Positions 49,062-61,518 of a DNA stretch of 64,000 bases are shown here, piece after piece. Origin of the DNA: Piper betle (lineage: Eukaryota > Streptophyta > Magnoliopsida > Piperales > Piperaceae); contig JAURVB010002008.1 in assembly GCA_033002965.1 (NCBI GenBank), positions 1-64,000 of the forward strand, in the 5' to 3' direction. The position numbers and the translations under genes are program-made. Numbering within the stretch: the stretch's first letter is position 1; each line of letters starts with the position of its first letter. The notes under the pieces were generated by a model. That model made no database searches. It saw only the letters and a program-made list of their open reading frames with translations, and was not told the origin of the DNA.

Positions 49062-51930
49062 TAGAGTGTAAAACCCGTGACTCGAGTCAGAGTTTTACGG
49101 GAGTGAACCAGTCGGTTCGAGTCGAGTCAGCTTCATGGACCGCGAGCTGGGTTGAGGCCAGCTGTGAGTTATGAGCAATGAGGGTCATGTATGCTCAAGT
49201 GTATGATGATAACGCCTGAAAGATGATGAAAAAATGGGTTATCAAGTATATGGAGGTATGCAGTATTGATTGTTATTTTTATTTGATCGTAGAATATTTT
49301 AGGGCCGAATGACGAATTAGGACGCGATATAGGTGAGTTCGGGTGGGTTATCAGTTATAGAGCATGCCATTTGGATGTTGTTGTGTTTGTTTTATTTTAT
49401 GGAATTTTTCCATATTTTTCTAGATTTGTTTTAGAATTTATTACGAACTAGTTATTATTTTGACTCGAGCAGGAAGCGAGTCAATACTTAATTACGAAAC
49501 TGCCATTGAGGGTGTTTTTTCCTCCCTCCCGAGCGTTCTTTTTTCCAAAACCCTATCCACCGCCGCCGCCCCTTGTGGTCGCCGCCGCCGCCGCTGCCGA
49601 CGTTGTACGGCCGCCGATCAACGCCGCCCCGCCCCGCCGTGCTGTCGCCGTGCCGCCACGACCCACCCCGGCCGCCGTCTCGCCGCCACGACACCGGAAT
49701 CGGCCCACGAAGCCGCCTCGGCCGTCGCCACTCCGAGCCGGATTCCGCCGCCGTTCGGCCGCCGTCGCCGCCGCTGCGACCACCAGTACCACCCCCTTGA
49801 CCTTGCCGACATTTCCTCCATCCTCCCGACCGCCGTCGAGGCCGGCCGGAGCCTCGATCGGAGCACACGCCGCCGCCGCCGCGCCGCTTTTCGACACCGT
49901 CGTCGACGGCCATCGCCGCCTCGGTTGCTCTGTTTGACACCGCCATCGGACCAAGCTCGTCGAGCTGGTGCCGATAGACCCCCTGATTGCCCCGTCCCGA
50001 ATCCTTGCCGGAAAACCGCCGGAATCCGCCGGAAAACCGTCGACACTCGCCGGAACCGCCGAAAAATTTGATTCTTGGGAAATTCGCCGGGTCATCCGCC
50101 GAACGCACCCAGTCCAATCTGATCGGACTTCGGATGCTGCGAGGTGCCGAATTCGAGTTTCGAGCCACGAAACGGAAAACCCTAGCCGTCGCCGATTTTC
50201 GACGACGCGAGGTATAATTTATTTTAACTTAATTAATTGAAAGTATCGATTATTAGAATTTGCATGCTATGATTGATGAATTTTGCATTGTAATTACTTA
50301 TATAAATGTGGATTTGATTTAGAATAAAATATGAAATTTGTGGAATTGTGTGGTGTTAAAAATAGAAGTTATTAAACTAATTAGGGTTATTAAGTAATGA
50401 TCATGATCTAATGCAAACTAGCCTAAGTAGACTTGCTAGAATTGATATAGGTTGATGTGTGTTGATTGATGCGAGATTGTGTTGATTGTGTGTGCATGCT
50501 ATAGGATGTGTGATTCATCATGCGGGCGTTAGTTTTTAGCTTGATTGTGTAGGTACGGTGTAGGAGCTCGCCGCCTAGGCGCGTGGACCCGTTTGGAGCT
50601 TCTACCAGGTCCGTTTAGGACTCGTTCTCTGTTTTACGCTACTCTATTGAATATTTGATTTATCATGTGCAGGACGAGTTAAGTGGCGTTTTATCGGATC
50701 CCACTTAACTCGGGCCATTTAGCCAACAGTTTTATTTCGGATTAACAACCCTCGAGGATGAGATCCCTCGAGTTTGTTTTCGAACTTCAGATCCAGCTCA
50801 CGATGCCTTCGGGCCTATTGTATAAATCCCAACCCAGGCCTATATATATATAGTTTTCGTGTTTTCGGTGAGAGATGGAATGAGGGTTACTTGCGGCCAC
50901 GTCTTCAGATAGGGCGTGTGCCCGGAAGAGCGGGCTCTGGAGCTGGGGAGAACCCACTTCGTTCCCGAAGGATCCGGACAACTCCACCTTTGAGTTCCTC
51001 AAACCCGGAGAAGTGTGGAGGTTTACGGGTACTGCAATGCAGCGCATGTCTAGACTTGTGGTTCAAAGGGTACTGAAGGCGACTGCCTGAGAGTGCTCGA
51101 CCTTTGTGCTCAAGGCCAGGAGTAATATGGAAGGTGCAGAGGGCGGTAAGGAATGAAATTTGATGCGAGAAGCAATAGAGAAATGGCCAAGGTATGAGAA
51201 TGAGAAAGATAGGGGGACGCTGTCGACCGAGGGCGACGGCCGACGACGACGGCTCCCGTATGTGCCCTGATGAGAGTTCTTGAGGAAGTATATGGTTTTG
51301 ATTCAACAGGAGAGTTTGCTCTCCTGTGCCAGATTGATATTAGTTATTTTCCGGGCCGGTAACACTCGTTACTGATGGTTTTTCTATATATATGTAGGTG
51401 AGGAATGCGAGCGATGAAAGCTATCGGGACTGCGGAGGAGCAGCACGGAACCGCGCACACATGTACCTGCCGCGTGTAATGTATAATGATGGTTGTTTAA
51501 TACTGTGTGGATGATTATTGCAATGTTTTTGTCTTGATGAATTACTTGTTATGAAACGAACTGATAAATATGAATGAGTAGGGAGCCTTGGAGTTCAGAC
51601 TGGCTCGGGTAAAAATGAATGAGATAATGATTTAATGTCATGGTAGATTATTATGTGTTATCGTATTTTCATAAAATATTATATATTTTCTTTTGGTTTC
51701 TCATTTATTATTTTGTCTTGTTTTTTCTTGTACATCACAGCATGCATGTAGGACCACGTTAGAACCCAATCGTTCTCATTCATGCATTTCATATTTGCAT
51801 CTTCATCTTGAGACGCCGAGAGTAGATCCTGGTCGGCTTAACCGAATCTAGTAGATTAACGAACGGTTCGGTCGCCGGTGACATTTCCGGGTCGGTTCAC
51901 GGGTGAGCCGAAACGGGGTGTTACATAGAG
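49062..51930 (+). mobile_element. Solo LTR, family 1 copy A, with TAGAG target duplication
   Basis: Element 49067-51925 (2859 bp), flanked by TAGAG on both sides (49062-49066, 51926-51930). It begins TGTAAAACCCGTGACTCGAG and ends CGAAACGGGGTGTTACA. TG...CA ends plus a 5-bp duplication are the hallmark of an LTR. The internal order is an AT-rich left part, a CpG-dense CCGCC block at about 49545-50170, an AT-rich stretch, two hairpins (50675-50712 and 50751-50772), TATATATATA at about 50841-50851, and a right part. The true transcription strand is uncertain: TGTAACACCC, the start on the other strand, is common for plant Ty3/gypsy LTRs. No protein-coding interior is attached. Confidence 0.85.
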
Positions 51931-52033
51931 AGTCAGTATTTTACTTATCAGTGGATTTTGATGTAGGTTTTGGAGTCTTACCTTGCCATAGATGTGCAAA
52001 GGTGCTTAGAGCTTGGACCATAGATCCATTTAG
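51931..52033 (+). mobile_element. Old family 1 LTR copy E, middle fragment
   Basis: The short DNA between copies A and B reads TTGATGTAGGTTTTGGAG ... GCTTGGACCATAGATCC. It aligns with the family segment TTGTGTAGGTACGGTGTAGGAG ... GCTTCTACCAGGTCC. The alignment resumes after copy B at 54867 (TTTAAGACTCG against TTTAGGACTCG). Both young copies are therefore inserted into one older copy. Confidence 0.65.
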
Positions 52034-54871
52034 TGTAAAACCCGTGACTCGAGTTAGGGTTTTACGTTATCGAACCAGTCGGTTCAACCGTTGGTTCAAA
52101 TCGAGTCAGTTTCATGAACCGCGTGCTGAGCCGAGGCCAGCCGTGAGTTATGAGCGATGAGAGTCAGGTGTACCTGAATATATGATGATAACGTCGAGAA
52201 GATGGTGAGAAATGAGTTATCAGAATATATGAAAGTATGCAGTATTTTTTCTTTTTATATGTTTGATCGAAGAAATAGTTTTAGGCCGAATAACGCGTTG
52301 GGACGCGTTGGATTATATTCGGGTGGGTTATTAGTTATAGAGCATGCCATTTGGATGTTGTTGTGTTTGTTTTATTTTATGGAATTTTTCCATATTTTTC
52401 TAGATTTGTTTTAGAATTTATTACGAATTAGTTATTATTTTGACTCGAGTAGGAATCGAGTCAATACTTATTTACGAAACTGCCATTGAGGGTATTTTTC
52501 TCCCTCCCGACCATTCTTCACCCAAACCCTCGCCGCCCCTCATGCTCGTCGCCGCCGCCGACGTCGTGCAGCCGCCGATCAACGCTGCCCTGCCCCGCCG
52601 TGCCGTCGCCGTGCCGCCACGACCCACCTCGGCCACCGTCTCGCCGCCACGACGCCGGAATCGCCCCACAAACCACCTCGGCCGCCGCCAGTTCGAGCCG
52701 GATTCCGCCGCCGTCCGGGCTGCGCCGCCGCCGCTGTGGCCCCGACGACCACCCCTCGCCGTCGCCGACATTTCCCGACCATCCCGAGCGCCGTCGAGGC
52801 CGGCCGGAGCCCCGATCGGAGCACGCCGCCACCGCCGCCCATTTCGACGCCGCCGTCGACGGCCATCGCCGCCTCGATTACCCTGTTTGACACCACCATC
52901 GGACCGAGCTCGTCGAGCTGGTGCCGATAGACCCCCTGATTGCTCTGTCCCGAATCATCGTCGGAAAACCGCCGGAAAACCGTCGACACTCGCCGGAAAA
53001 CTGCCGGAACCGCCGGAAATTGGATTTTGGGAAATTCGCCGGATCATCCGCCGAACGCACCCGGTCCAATCTGATCGAACTTCGGACGCCGCTAGGTGCC
53101 GAATTCGAGTTTCGAGCCACGAAACGGAAACCCTAGCCGTCGCCGATTTTCGACGACGCGAGGTATAATTTATTTTAATTTAATTATTTGAAAGTTTTGA
53201 TTATTAGAATTGCATGCTAGGATTGGTGAATTGTATGTTATAATAATATATATAAATGTAGATTTGATTAAGGATAAAATATGAAATTTGTTTGATTGAG
53301 TGGTGTTAAAAATGGAGGCTAAGAAATTAATTAGGATAACTAGGCGATGATCATGATCTAATGCAAACTAGCCTAAGTAGACTTGCTAGAATTGATATAG
53401 GTTAATGTGTGTTGATTGATGAGTGATTGTGTTGATTGTATGTGCATGCTATAGGATGTGTGATTCATCATGCAGGCATTAGTTTTTAGCTTGATTGTGT
53501 AGGTACGGTGTAGGAGCTCGCCGCCTAGGCGCGTGGACCCGTTTGGAGCTTCTACCAGGTCCGTTTAGGACTCGTTCTCTATTTTACGCTATTCCATTGT
53601 GTATTTGATTTATCATGTGCAGGACGAGTTAAGTGGCATTTTATCGGATCCCACTTAACTCGGGTCATTTAGCTAAGAGTTCTTTTTCGGATTAATAGCC
53701 CTCGAGGATGAGATCCCTCGAGTTTGTTTTCGAACTTCAGATCCAGCTCATGTTGCCTTCGGGCCTATTGTATAAATCCCAACCAGACCTATATATATGT
53801 ATAGTTTTCGTGTTTTTGTGAGAGATTGAATGAGGGAAATCCGACTACCGTGCTACGCGAGCGGGCACGTGTGTGTTGATAGTGGGCTCTGGAATGGTGT
53901 GCGGGCCGTTTCATTCCCGAGGGATCCTGACAACTCCACCTTTGAGTTCCTCAAACCCGAAGAAGTGTGGAGGTTCACGGGTACTGCATTGCAGCGCATG
54001 TCTAGACTTGTGTTTTCAAAGGGTACTGAAGGCGACTGCCTGAGAGTACTCGGCCTTCGTGCTCAAGGCCAGGAGTAATATGGAAGGTGCAGAGGGTGGA
54101 CAGGAATGAGATTTGACGCGAGAAGCAATAGAGAAATGGCCGAGGCATGAGAATGTGAAAGATAGGGGGACGTTGTCGACCTGAGGGCGACGGCTCCCGT
54201 ATGTGCCCTGATGAGAGTTCTTGAGGAAGTACATGGTTTTCATTCAACAGGAGAGTTTGCTCTCCTGTGCCAGATTGATATTAGTTATTTTCCGGGCCGG
54301 TAACACTCGTTACTGACGGTTTTTCTATATATATGTAGGTGAGAAATGCGAGCGATGAAAGCTGTCGGGACTGCGGAGGAGCAGCACGGAACCGCGCACA
54401 CATGTACCTGCCGCGTGTAATCTATAATGACGGTGTGTTATTGCTACGTGAATGATAATTTTGATGTGTTTGCTTGGATGAATTACTTGTCATGAAACGA
54501 ACTGATAAATATGAATGAGTAGGGAGCCTTGGAGTTCAGACTCGGCTCGGGTAAAAACGAATGAGATAATGATTTAATGTCACGGTAGATTGTTATGTGT
54601 TATCGTATTTTTATAAAATAGTATATATTTTCTTTTGGTTTCGCATTTGTTGTTTTGTCTTATTTTGCTTGTACATCATAGCATGCATGTAGGACCGCGT
54701 TAGAACCCAATTGTTCCCATTCATGCATTTCACATTTGCATCTCCATCTTGAAACGCCGAGAGTAGATCTTGGTCGGCTTAACCGAATCTAGTAGATTAG
54801 CGAACGGTTCGGTCGCCGGTGACATTTCTGGGTCGGTTCATGGGTGAGCCGAAACGGGGTGTTACATTTAA
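52029..54871 (+). mobile_element. Solo LTR, family 1 copy B
   Basis: Element 52034-54866 (2833 bp), TGTAAAACCCGTGACTCGAG to ACGGGGTGTTACA, closely similar to copy A along its whole length. The flanks are TTTAG (52029-52033) and TTTAA (54867-54871), a 4/5 match for the target duplication. The CpG-dense block is at about 52500-53130 and the hairpins at 53625-53662 and 53701-53722. A 242-codon open frame (52440-53168) runs through the GC block but lies in stop-poor repeats. Confidence 0.85.
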
Positions 54872-55310
54872 GACTCGTCTCTACTTGTTATTCTATTCCA
54901 TCGTGTTTTGATTTAGTGATTGCATGATAAGTTAAGTGGTATTTTATTAGATCCCACTTAACTTGAGCCATTTAGTTGAATAATTTTTGGATTAATAACC
55001 CTCAAGGATAAGATCGAACTTGATTTCAGATCTACCGTAAGTACATAATTTTAACGAGTTTATAATGAGACGAGAGATTGTGAAACCGATTTACACGTAC
55101 CATGAGCGCGTGCACGTGCTAGTCACAACATGCTTTGGATTAGTGAGAGGGTTGTTCCACTCCCAAGGGATGTTGATAACTCCGCATTTTAAATTTCATC
55201 ACACCCGGAAAAATGTGGAGGTTTATAGTGCACGTCCGGACATGTGGTTCAAAGGGTATTGAAGGTGACTTCCAGAGAGCATTCGACATTTGTGCTAAAG
55301 GTCAGGATAT
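54867..55310 (+). mobile_element. Old family 1 LTR copy E, right fragment
   Basis: Continues copy E after the insertion of copy B. AAGTTAAGTGG...CCACTTAACTT corresponds to the family hairpin, followed by ATTAATAACCCTCAAGGATAAGATC and CACCCGGAAAAATGTGGAGG. It ends near 55310 (CTAAAGGTCAGG) and joins unrelated DNA, so it is truncated. CpG sites are largely replaced by TpG/CpA, fitting an old methylated insertion. Confidence 0.75.
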
Positions 55311-56098
55311 ACTAACATGCGATGTTAAAATTCGTAAGATAAAACTATTAATTTAACTACTAGCGTACAAACGATACAGAAATGGATTTAAAAACATAGT
55401 CTGGAACCACTGAATGACCAATTAAAATTATAAATACATGCATAATTGTACATATTATGCTAGAACACACAATGACACTACGTGTAGCCTGGACAACTCA
55501 ACGGAGCATACAACTAAATTATACATACATGCCTACATCATACACACATGTATCAAAATCTAGTCGACGGTAACATGTCTACATCATACTTAATGACTTC
55601 TTAAACCTTATCATAAATGGAGGAAAATAAAATCATAATCTATATGTGAAAGAGATATGAAAATTAGGAAGTAGGAATAGGAAGAGGAAAAGAAAATAGA
55701 GATACTATGGGCTTTCTCCATTGTACGCTTAACCTTAACTCTTTTTATAGAGGCTAAAGGCAAAGAGGATGACATAACGAAATACAAAAAGATAACAAAT
55801 AAAAAAAATGATAAAAAAATACAAAAAAATAAAGACAACTAATAATGAAATACGAAAAGATAATAAATAAAGCTTAATAGAAACAATCCATGAATATTAT
55901 TAAATAAAATTTATTTAATAATATTTAAGATTCATTCCAAGATAAAATAACGTAGTTATTTTGGAGTTTTACAATATCCTCTCTTTGAAAATTTTTGTCC
56001 TAAAAATATGTTAAGGTCATAATGATAAAATTACTCAATCGTAGAAACATTTCAAGTACATTCTACTAATATATTGGATCGTACTCCGATGGGTATTA
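55311..56098 (-). mobile_element. LTR retrotransposon family 2, LTR and polypurine remnant
   Basis: Read on the minus strand, a purine-rich tract (TTTTCAAAGAGAGGATAT) precedes TGTAAAACTCC at 55973, the layout of a polypurine tract followed by a 3' LTR of a plant Ty3/gypsy element. Upstream GGACAAAAATTTTC resembles the end of a chromovirus-type polyprotein reading frame, but it is too decayed to translate. The LTR part extends leftward to at least 55500 and shares its sequence with 61519-62126. Copy C of family 1 is inserted at 56098. Confidence 0.6.
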
Positions 56099-59060
56099 TG
56101 TAACACCCTAAATCTGGTGTACGCTCGTGAACTAAACCGGCATGTTACAGACACCGGTTAGGTCAGATAACCCGAACCCAACTCGTGCGGTTCTAATCTC
56201 GGCGTCTTAAGATGAAAATACGACTCGTCATGCATGGATAAATGCTCAAAATCCTAACATGATACTACATGAATGACGTGCAAGGTAATTCATACAACAA
56301 TAAGATTACAATCAAAATTAATAAAAATTCTAAAATACAACGGACAGAAGTCTCCCCTAAAAGTGCAATTAGGGTCCACCCTGTCAAAATAATATATATA
56401 AGTATATATGCATATATCAACAATTTCATTAACACACAATCTAATATACTGTAAACTCATTCTAGAACTGGGGTCTCAACCCACAACTCTTCCACTGTGC
56501 ACTCTCTATTCATGTTTCACATTCTATCATGTCTTAATATGTAATCATGTCACATCATCATGTCTCAAGCATTTAATCACACCATTCACTATATAATAAC
56601 ATCATAAACACAATATAATCACTCAATCGACTAACATGTGTGCAAGCGACAACAGTGCTCTTCCGTCCAAGCTGGGTCCTCTAACTCATGATTATTACCT
56701 ACATATAGTATAAAACACGTCAGTAACAAGTGTTACTGGTCCGGAAAATAAAATAACTATAACAAGCTGGCTATGAGAGCAAACTCTCATATGAAAGAAA
56801 ATATCATATACTCTACGTGAACACTCTGAAGGGCACTACTGAAGAGCCATTGGGCTGTAGACCCGATAGCAGCCCGAACTTACTGATCTGCTGATGCTGA
56901 TCCCGCTCTCGACATTTTCTTACTTCATTTTCTGGTCTCAAATCCTAAGCCCTCTCCTTACCTCCATATTTCTCCTGGCCTTGAGCACGAAGGCAGAGTC
57001 TCGGCAGTCGCTTTAGTACCCTTTGAACCACAAGTCCAGACATGCGCTGTACTAAACAGTACCCGTAAACCTCCACGTTCTCCGGGTGTGAGGAACTCAA
57101 ATGTGGAGTTGTCAGGATCCCTCGGGAATGGAACAGTCCGCTGGCACTAATCCAAAGCCCGCTTTGACTGTCACGGCATCCGCTCATGGTACGTGTAGTC
57201 GGTTTCTCCATCTCTCGTCTCACTGAAAACGCGAAAACTACACACACACACACACACACACACTATATATATGTAGGGTTGGGTAGGGATTTATATAATA
57301 GGCCTGAAGGCAACTTATGGTGGATCTTGTTTTCGAAATCATCCTCGAGGGATCTCATCCTTGAGGGGTTATTAATCCGGAAATCTGTTCGGTTAAATGG
57401 CTCGAGTTAAGTGGGATCCAATAAAATGCCACTTAACCCGTCCTGCAGGCAATAAATCAAACATGCAATAGAAGAGAGTAAAACAGAGACGAGTCCTAAA
57501 CGGACCTGGTAGAAGCTCCAAGCGTGTCATCACGCCTAGACGGCGAGCTCCTACTCCGTACCTACACATCAAAACTAAATACTAACGCCCGCTAACTAAA
57601 TGATGCATCAAACTCAACATGACCAATACACACTCACAATACAACCAACATCAATGAACAATCAAATATTCATAAGTATGAAAGAAATTCTAACTCCTAT
57701 TCATACCAATCTTATCGTGTTTTTTCTAAGTTACGTCGTAATCACTTATCATGCTCTCATTAGATCACTTACTCTTCATTCACACTTAATCTCATCATGC
57801 AACTTATCGTTTCATCCATAATTAAGCATTGATCACATCAACTACTCAATCCTAGCATGCTATGCTAACAATCATCAATTTTAAATAATCAAATCAGAGG
57901 TAATTATACCTCTCGTCGTTGGCGATCTGCGATGGTTAGGGTTTCGTCGTGCGTCTCAAAGCTCAAGTTCGACTCTCGCCGGCATCCAAAGTCGATCAGG
58001 TTCGACTGGATGAACTCTGTGGAAGATCAGGCGAATTCTATCAAATCCGGTTTTTCGGCAAGTTTCGGTGGTTTTTCGACAGGTTTCAGTGGTTTTCCGG
58101 TAGCTTCCGGCGACAATTGCTGGCGGCGTCTACTAGCTGGATATGGGTCATATTGGGTACTATTGGAACCGGCTCGGTGAGCCTGACGTGTCTATGGCAT
58201 CAACATGGTCGGTGGAGGCAGAGGCGGCGGCTCATCGAAAAATGGCAAAAATAGGGCCGGCGGCAGTGGGTAGCTAGATCCGGCCGGCTTGGGCGGCGAT
58301 GGCCTCCACTCCGGTCAGGGAAGGTCACTGGGTGGTCGAGGCTACAGCTGGATTACGGCGGCAACGGTCGCTGGCGGCACGATCGGCGATGGAAGCGCGG
58401 TGCAAAGACATGGTTTCCTCGCATTGCGGCAGCTAGATGGTGGCCGGGCCTGGTCAGAGCGACACGGCGACGCCATGGTAGGGCTAGGCGACGACGCCCG
58501 GTGGCAAGCGACGACGGCGCCGGTGGTGGTGGCACCAAATAGTGGGGGCGTCTAGGGTTTGGAAGGGGAAAGTGTCGGGGAGTAGAAGAAATGGTTGGGT
58601 GGCAAACTTGTAAATATTACTTGACTCGTCTCCGTCTCGAGTCAAGAATACTAACTAACTCGTAGAAAATCCTAAAAAATCCAGAAAAATTGGGAAAAAT
58701 CCCGTAAAATCAAACAAACACCAAAACATTGTAATGATATGCTCTAGAACTATCAACCCACCAAACTGCCCATAACGCATCCAAACGCGGTAAACAGCCT
58801 AAGACTAATTCTACGATCCACTATATATAAAATAAAAAAATAATTGGCATACTCTCATATATTTAGATAACTAATTCTGTTATGCTGTGTTCATGGCGTT
58901 ATCATCATATACTTGGCTACGCATGCCCCTCATAGCTCATACACGTGACTGGCGTCGGCTCAGTACACGTGTTCTGAAATTGACTCGACTCAAAAATAAC
59001 GTTCAGACTGACCAGTTCTGAATATAAAACCCTGACTCAAATCGTAGGTTTTACATATTA
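56094..59060 (-). mobile_element. Solo LTR, family 1 copy C, with TATTA target duplication
   Basis: Element 56099-59055 (2957 bp), in opposite orientation to copies A and B. On the top strand it runs TGTAACACCCTAAATCTGG to GTAGGTTTTACA. Perfect TATTA duplications lie at 56094-56098 and 59056-59060. Landmarks in reverse: GGATCCCTCGGGAATGG (57115-57131), hairpin 57402-57440, a GC-rich block at 58050-58560, and TTGACTCGTCTCCGTCTCGAGTC near 58620. A (CA)n tract at 57241-57263 replaces the A/T tract of other copies. Confidence 0.87.
57241..57263. repeat. (CA)n microsatellite within LTR copy C
   Basis: Eleven or so CA units followed directly by TATATATAT, at the position where copies A and B have only a TA tract. 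Confidence 0.85.
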
Positions 59061-61518
59061 AATGTGCTAACTTAACATTTTGGGGAATATATTCTGATAA
59101 CTCGAGTCAAGTTTTATTTACGAGTTGGCCACCGAACGCACCGACACCATCTTCTCCCCCAAACCCCTACCCCCTGACACCTTTCCCCTCCAAACCCTCA
59201 CTGTCGCTTGTGTTTGTCATTGCCGCCACCCACAATGGCTCCCAATGGGTTCCCGACTTCCCGACCGAAGAGTAGCCCAATGCCGCCCACAACAGGCGGA
59301 TCTGCACACCCCACCGCCGATAGTCCTGTTTACCCTTTTCGGGCGAGTTGCCACCTCCACCGACCTCATCAACGTCGTAAGCACGTCAGGCTCGCCGAGC
59401 CGATGCCAACATACCCCATACTACCACTATCCGGTCAGTAGCCGCCACCGACAACTGTTGCCAGAAAGCCGCCGAAAAACCATCGAAACCCGTTGGAAAA
59501 CCATAGAAACCTGCTAGAAAACTGGATTCGCTGGAATTCGCCGAACTCATCTAGTCGAATCTGATCGAACTTCAAATGCCACTGAACACCAAATTCAAGC
59601 TCCAAGAAGCGCAACAAAACCCTAGCCATCACTGAATGCCGACGACATGTGAGGCATAATTTATTTTAATTTAATTATTTAAAAGTAATGATTATTAGCA
59701 CGACATGCAAGGATGCTAGGATTGAGTGATTGATGTGTTCGATATATTTATGTTAATAAAATTATGAAGATGTGTGACTATGTGATATTAAAACGAATGC
59801 TAAGGAATTAATTAGGTAGATTAAATAATTATTGTAATCTAATGCAATGTAGAGTAAGAAAACTTATACTGATTATTATTGAGGTGTGTTGATTGATGCA
59901 TGGTTGATGTGAGTATGCTATAGGATGTGTGAATGCATCATGAGTGGGTGTTAGTATTTAATTTTGATGTGTAGGTACGGAGTAGGAGTTTGTCGTCTAG
60001 GCGCGTGGACATGCTTGAAGCTTCTACCGCTTCTACCAGGTCCGTTAGAACTCGCTTCTGGTTTTACCTCTATACTCCATCGTGTTTTGTTTTTACAGGT
60101 AAGCAAACATGTCGAGTTCTTGATTTATTGTATCTCACTCCATGCGGGCCATTTAGTCGCACATTATTTTCAGATTAATAACCCTCAAAGATGAGATCCC
60201 TCGAGTTTGTTTTCGAAACTCGGATCCAGCTCACGATGCCTTCTGCATATTATATAAATCCCTACCCAGACTTATATGCATGTAGTTTTTGCGTTTTCAG
60301 TGAGAGATGAAATGAGGGAAATTCGACAACCATGCTACGCGAGTGGGCATGTGCCAGTCAAAGCCAAAAATATCGACAACCATACTACGCGAGCAGGTAT
60401 GTGCCAGTCGATAGCGGGCTCTGGATTCGTGTGTAGTCCATTCCATTTTCGAGGAATCCTGATTAACTGACCCTTTGAGTTCCTCAAACCCGGAGGAGTG
60501 TAGAGGTTTACGGGTACTACTATGTGGCGAATGTCTAGACTTGTGGTTTAAAGGGTACTGAAGGCGCATGCCTGAAAGTATTCGGACTTTGTACTCAGGG
60601 CCAAGAGTAATACGGAGGATGTAGAGGGCGGAAGAGAAAAGAATGAATTTACTGCGCAAGGGATAGATGAAAATGCCAAGTCATGAGAATGAGAGAGAAA
60701 GGGGATGTTGTCGAGCCAAGGCCAGCGACTCCTAATTAGTGCCCTTATGAGAGTTCTAGTGGAAGTTATGAGTGTTTTACTTTAACAGGAGGGTCAGCCC
60801 TCTTGTGTTAGTTTGTTACTAGCTATTTTTGGACCAGTAACGCTCGTTACTAATAGTTTTCTATTATTTATGAAAGTGAGAATCTTGAGGATTGAGCGCT
60901 ATTAGGACCATAGAAGAGTAGTAAAGCGGCTGCACACATGTACCTACCGAACTAAATGAATGGCAATGATTACCTACCGAACGTAATGAATGGTAATGAT
61001 GATTTCTAAGCTGTGTGAATGATGAGTTTGTTTAAGATTATTCTGTGAAATGCTATGAACATTTTGCCTATGAAAGCGAAACTAGAGTGAAAGTGAACAG
61101 GGAGCCTTGGAGTTTAGACTCGGCTCGAATGAGGCAGAAAGTGGAAAAGACTAGAATGGAAATGATAATGTCATGTTTTGGAATTATATTGATATGAATA
61201 TTTATTGTTGTCGTGGGCAGGTTAGCCTCCTATTGCACTTTTAGAGGAGACTTTGTATGTTTTGTTTTAAAAATATTATTTATTTTTGAACTTGTTTTCA
61301 CTGTTGTTCTGTTTGTGAATGATATCATATCATGGCATGCATGTAGGGCCATGTTAGAACCCAAACATCCCATCCATGCATTGCATACTTGCACTACCAT
61401 TTTAAGACGCCGAGGGTAGATCCGAGTTGGCTTAACCAAATCTAGTAGATTAGGGAACAGTTTAGTCATCGATGACATTTTCGGGTCGGTTCATGGGTGA
61501 ACCGAAACGGGTGTTACA
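59056..61518 (+). mobile_element. Family 1 LTR copy D, left-truncated
   Basis: From about 59095 (AACTCGAGTCAAGTTTTATTTACGAG) it follows the family in copy A orientation: a GC-rich block to about 59640, GGTACGGAGTAGGAG (59974), CCTCAAAGATGAGATCCCTCGAG (60183-60205), TTCCTCAAACCCGGAG (60479-60494), and the right terminus ACCGAAACGGGTGTTACA at 61518. The left end and its target site are missing. Two small tandem duplications are private to this copy: about 48 bp at 60323-60410 and about 31 bp at 60943-61001. Confidence 0.75.

Noticed and set aside
49460..50240. Long overlapping open frames in both strands of LTR copy A (up to 226 codons)
   Set aside because: They lie in CCGCCG-type repeats where stop codons are rare in every frame. 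Frames are not conserved between copies A and B, and no domain is visible.
52440..53168. 242-codon open frame in LTR copy B
   Set aside because: Same GC block. The start peptide resembles the copy A frame only because the DNA is homologous, and A is interrupted by indels. The product is proline/arginine-rich without motifs.
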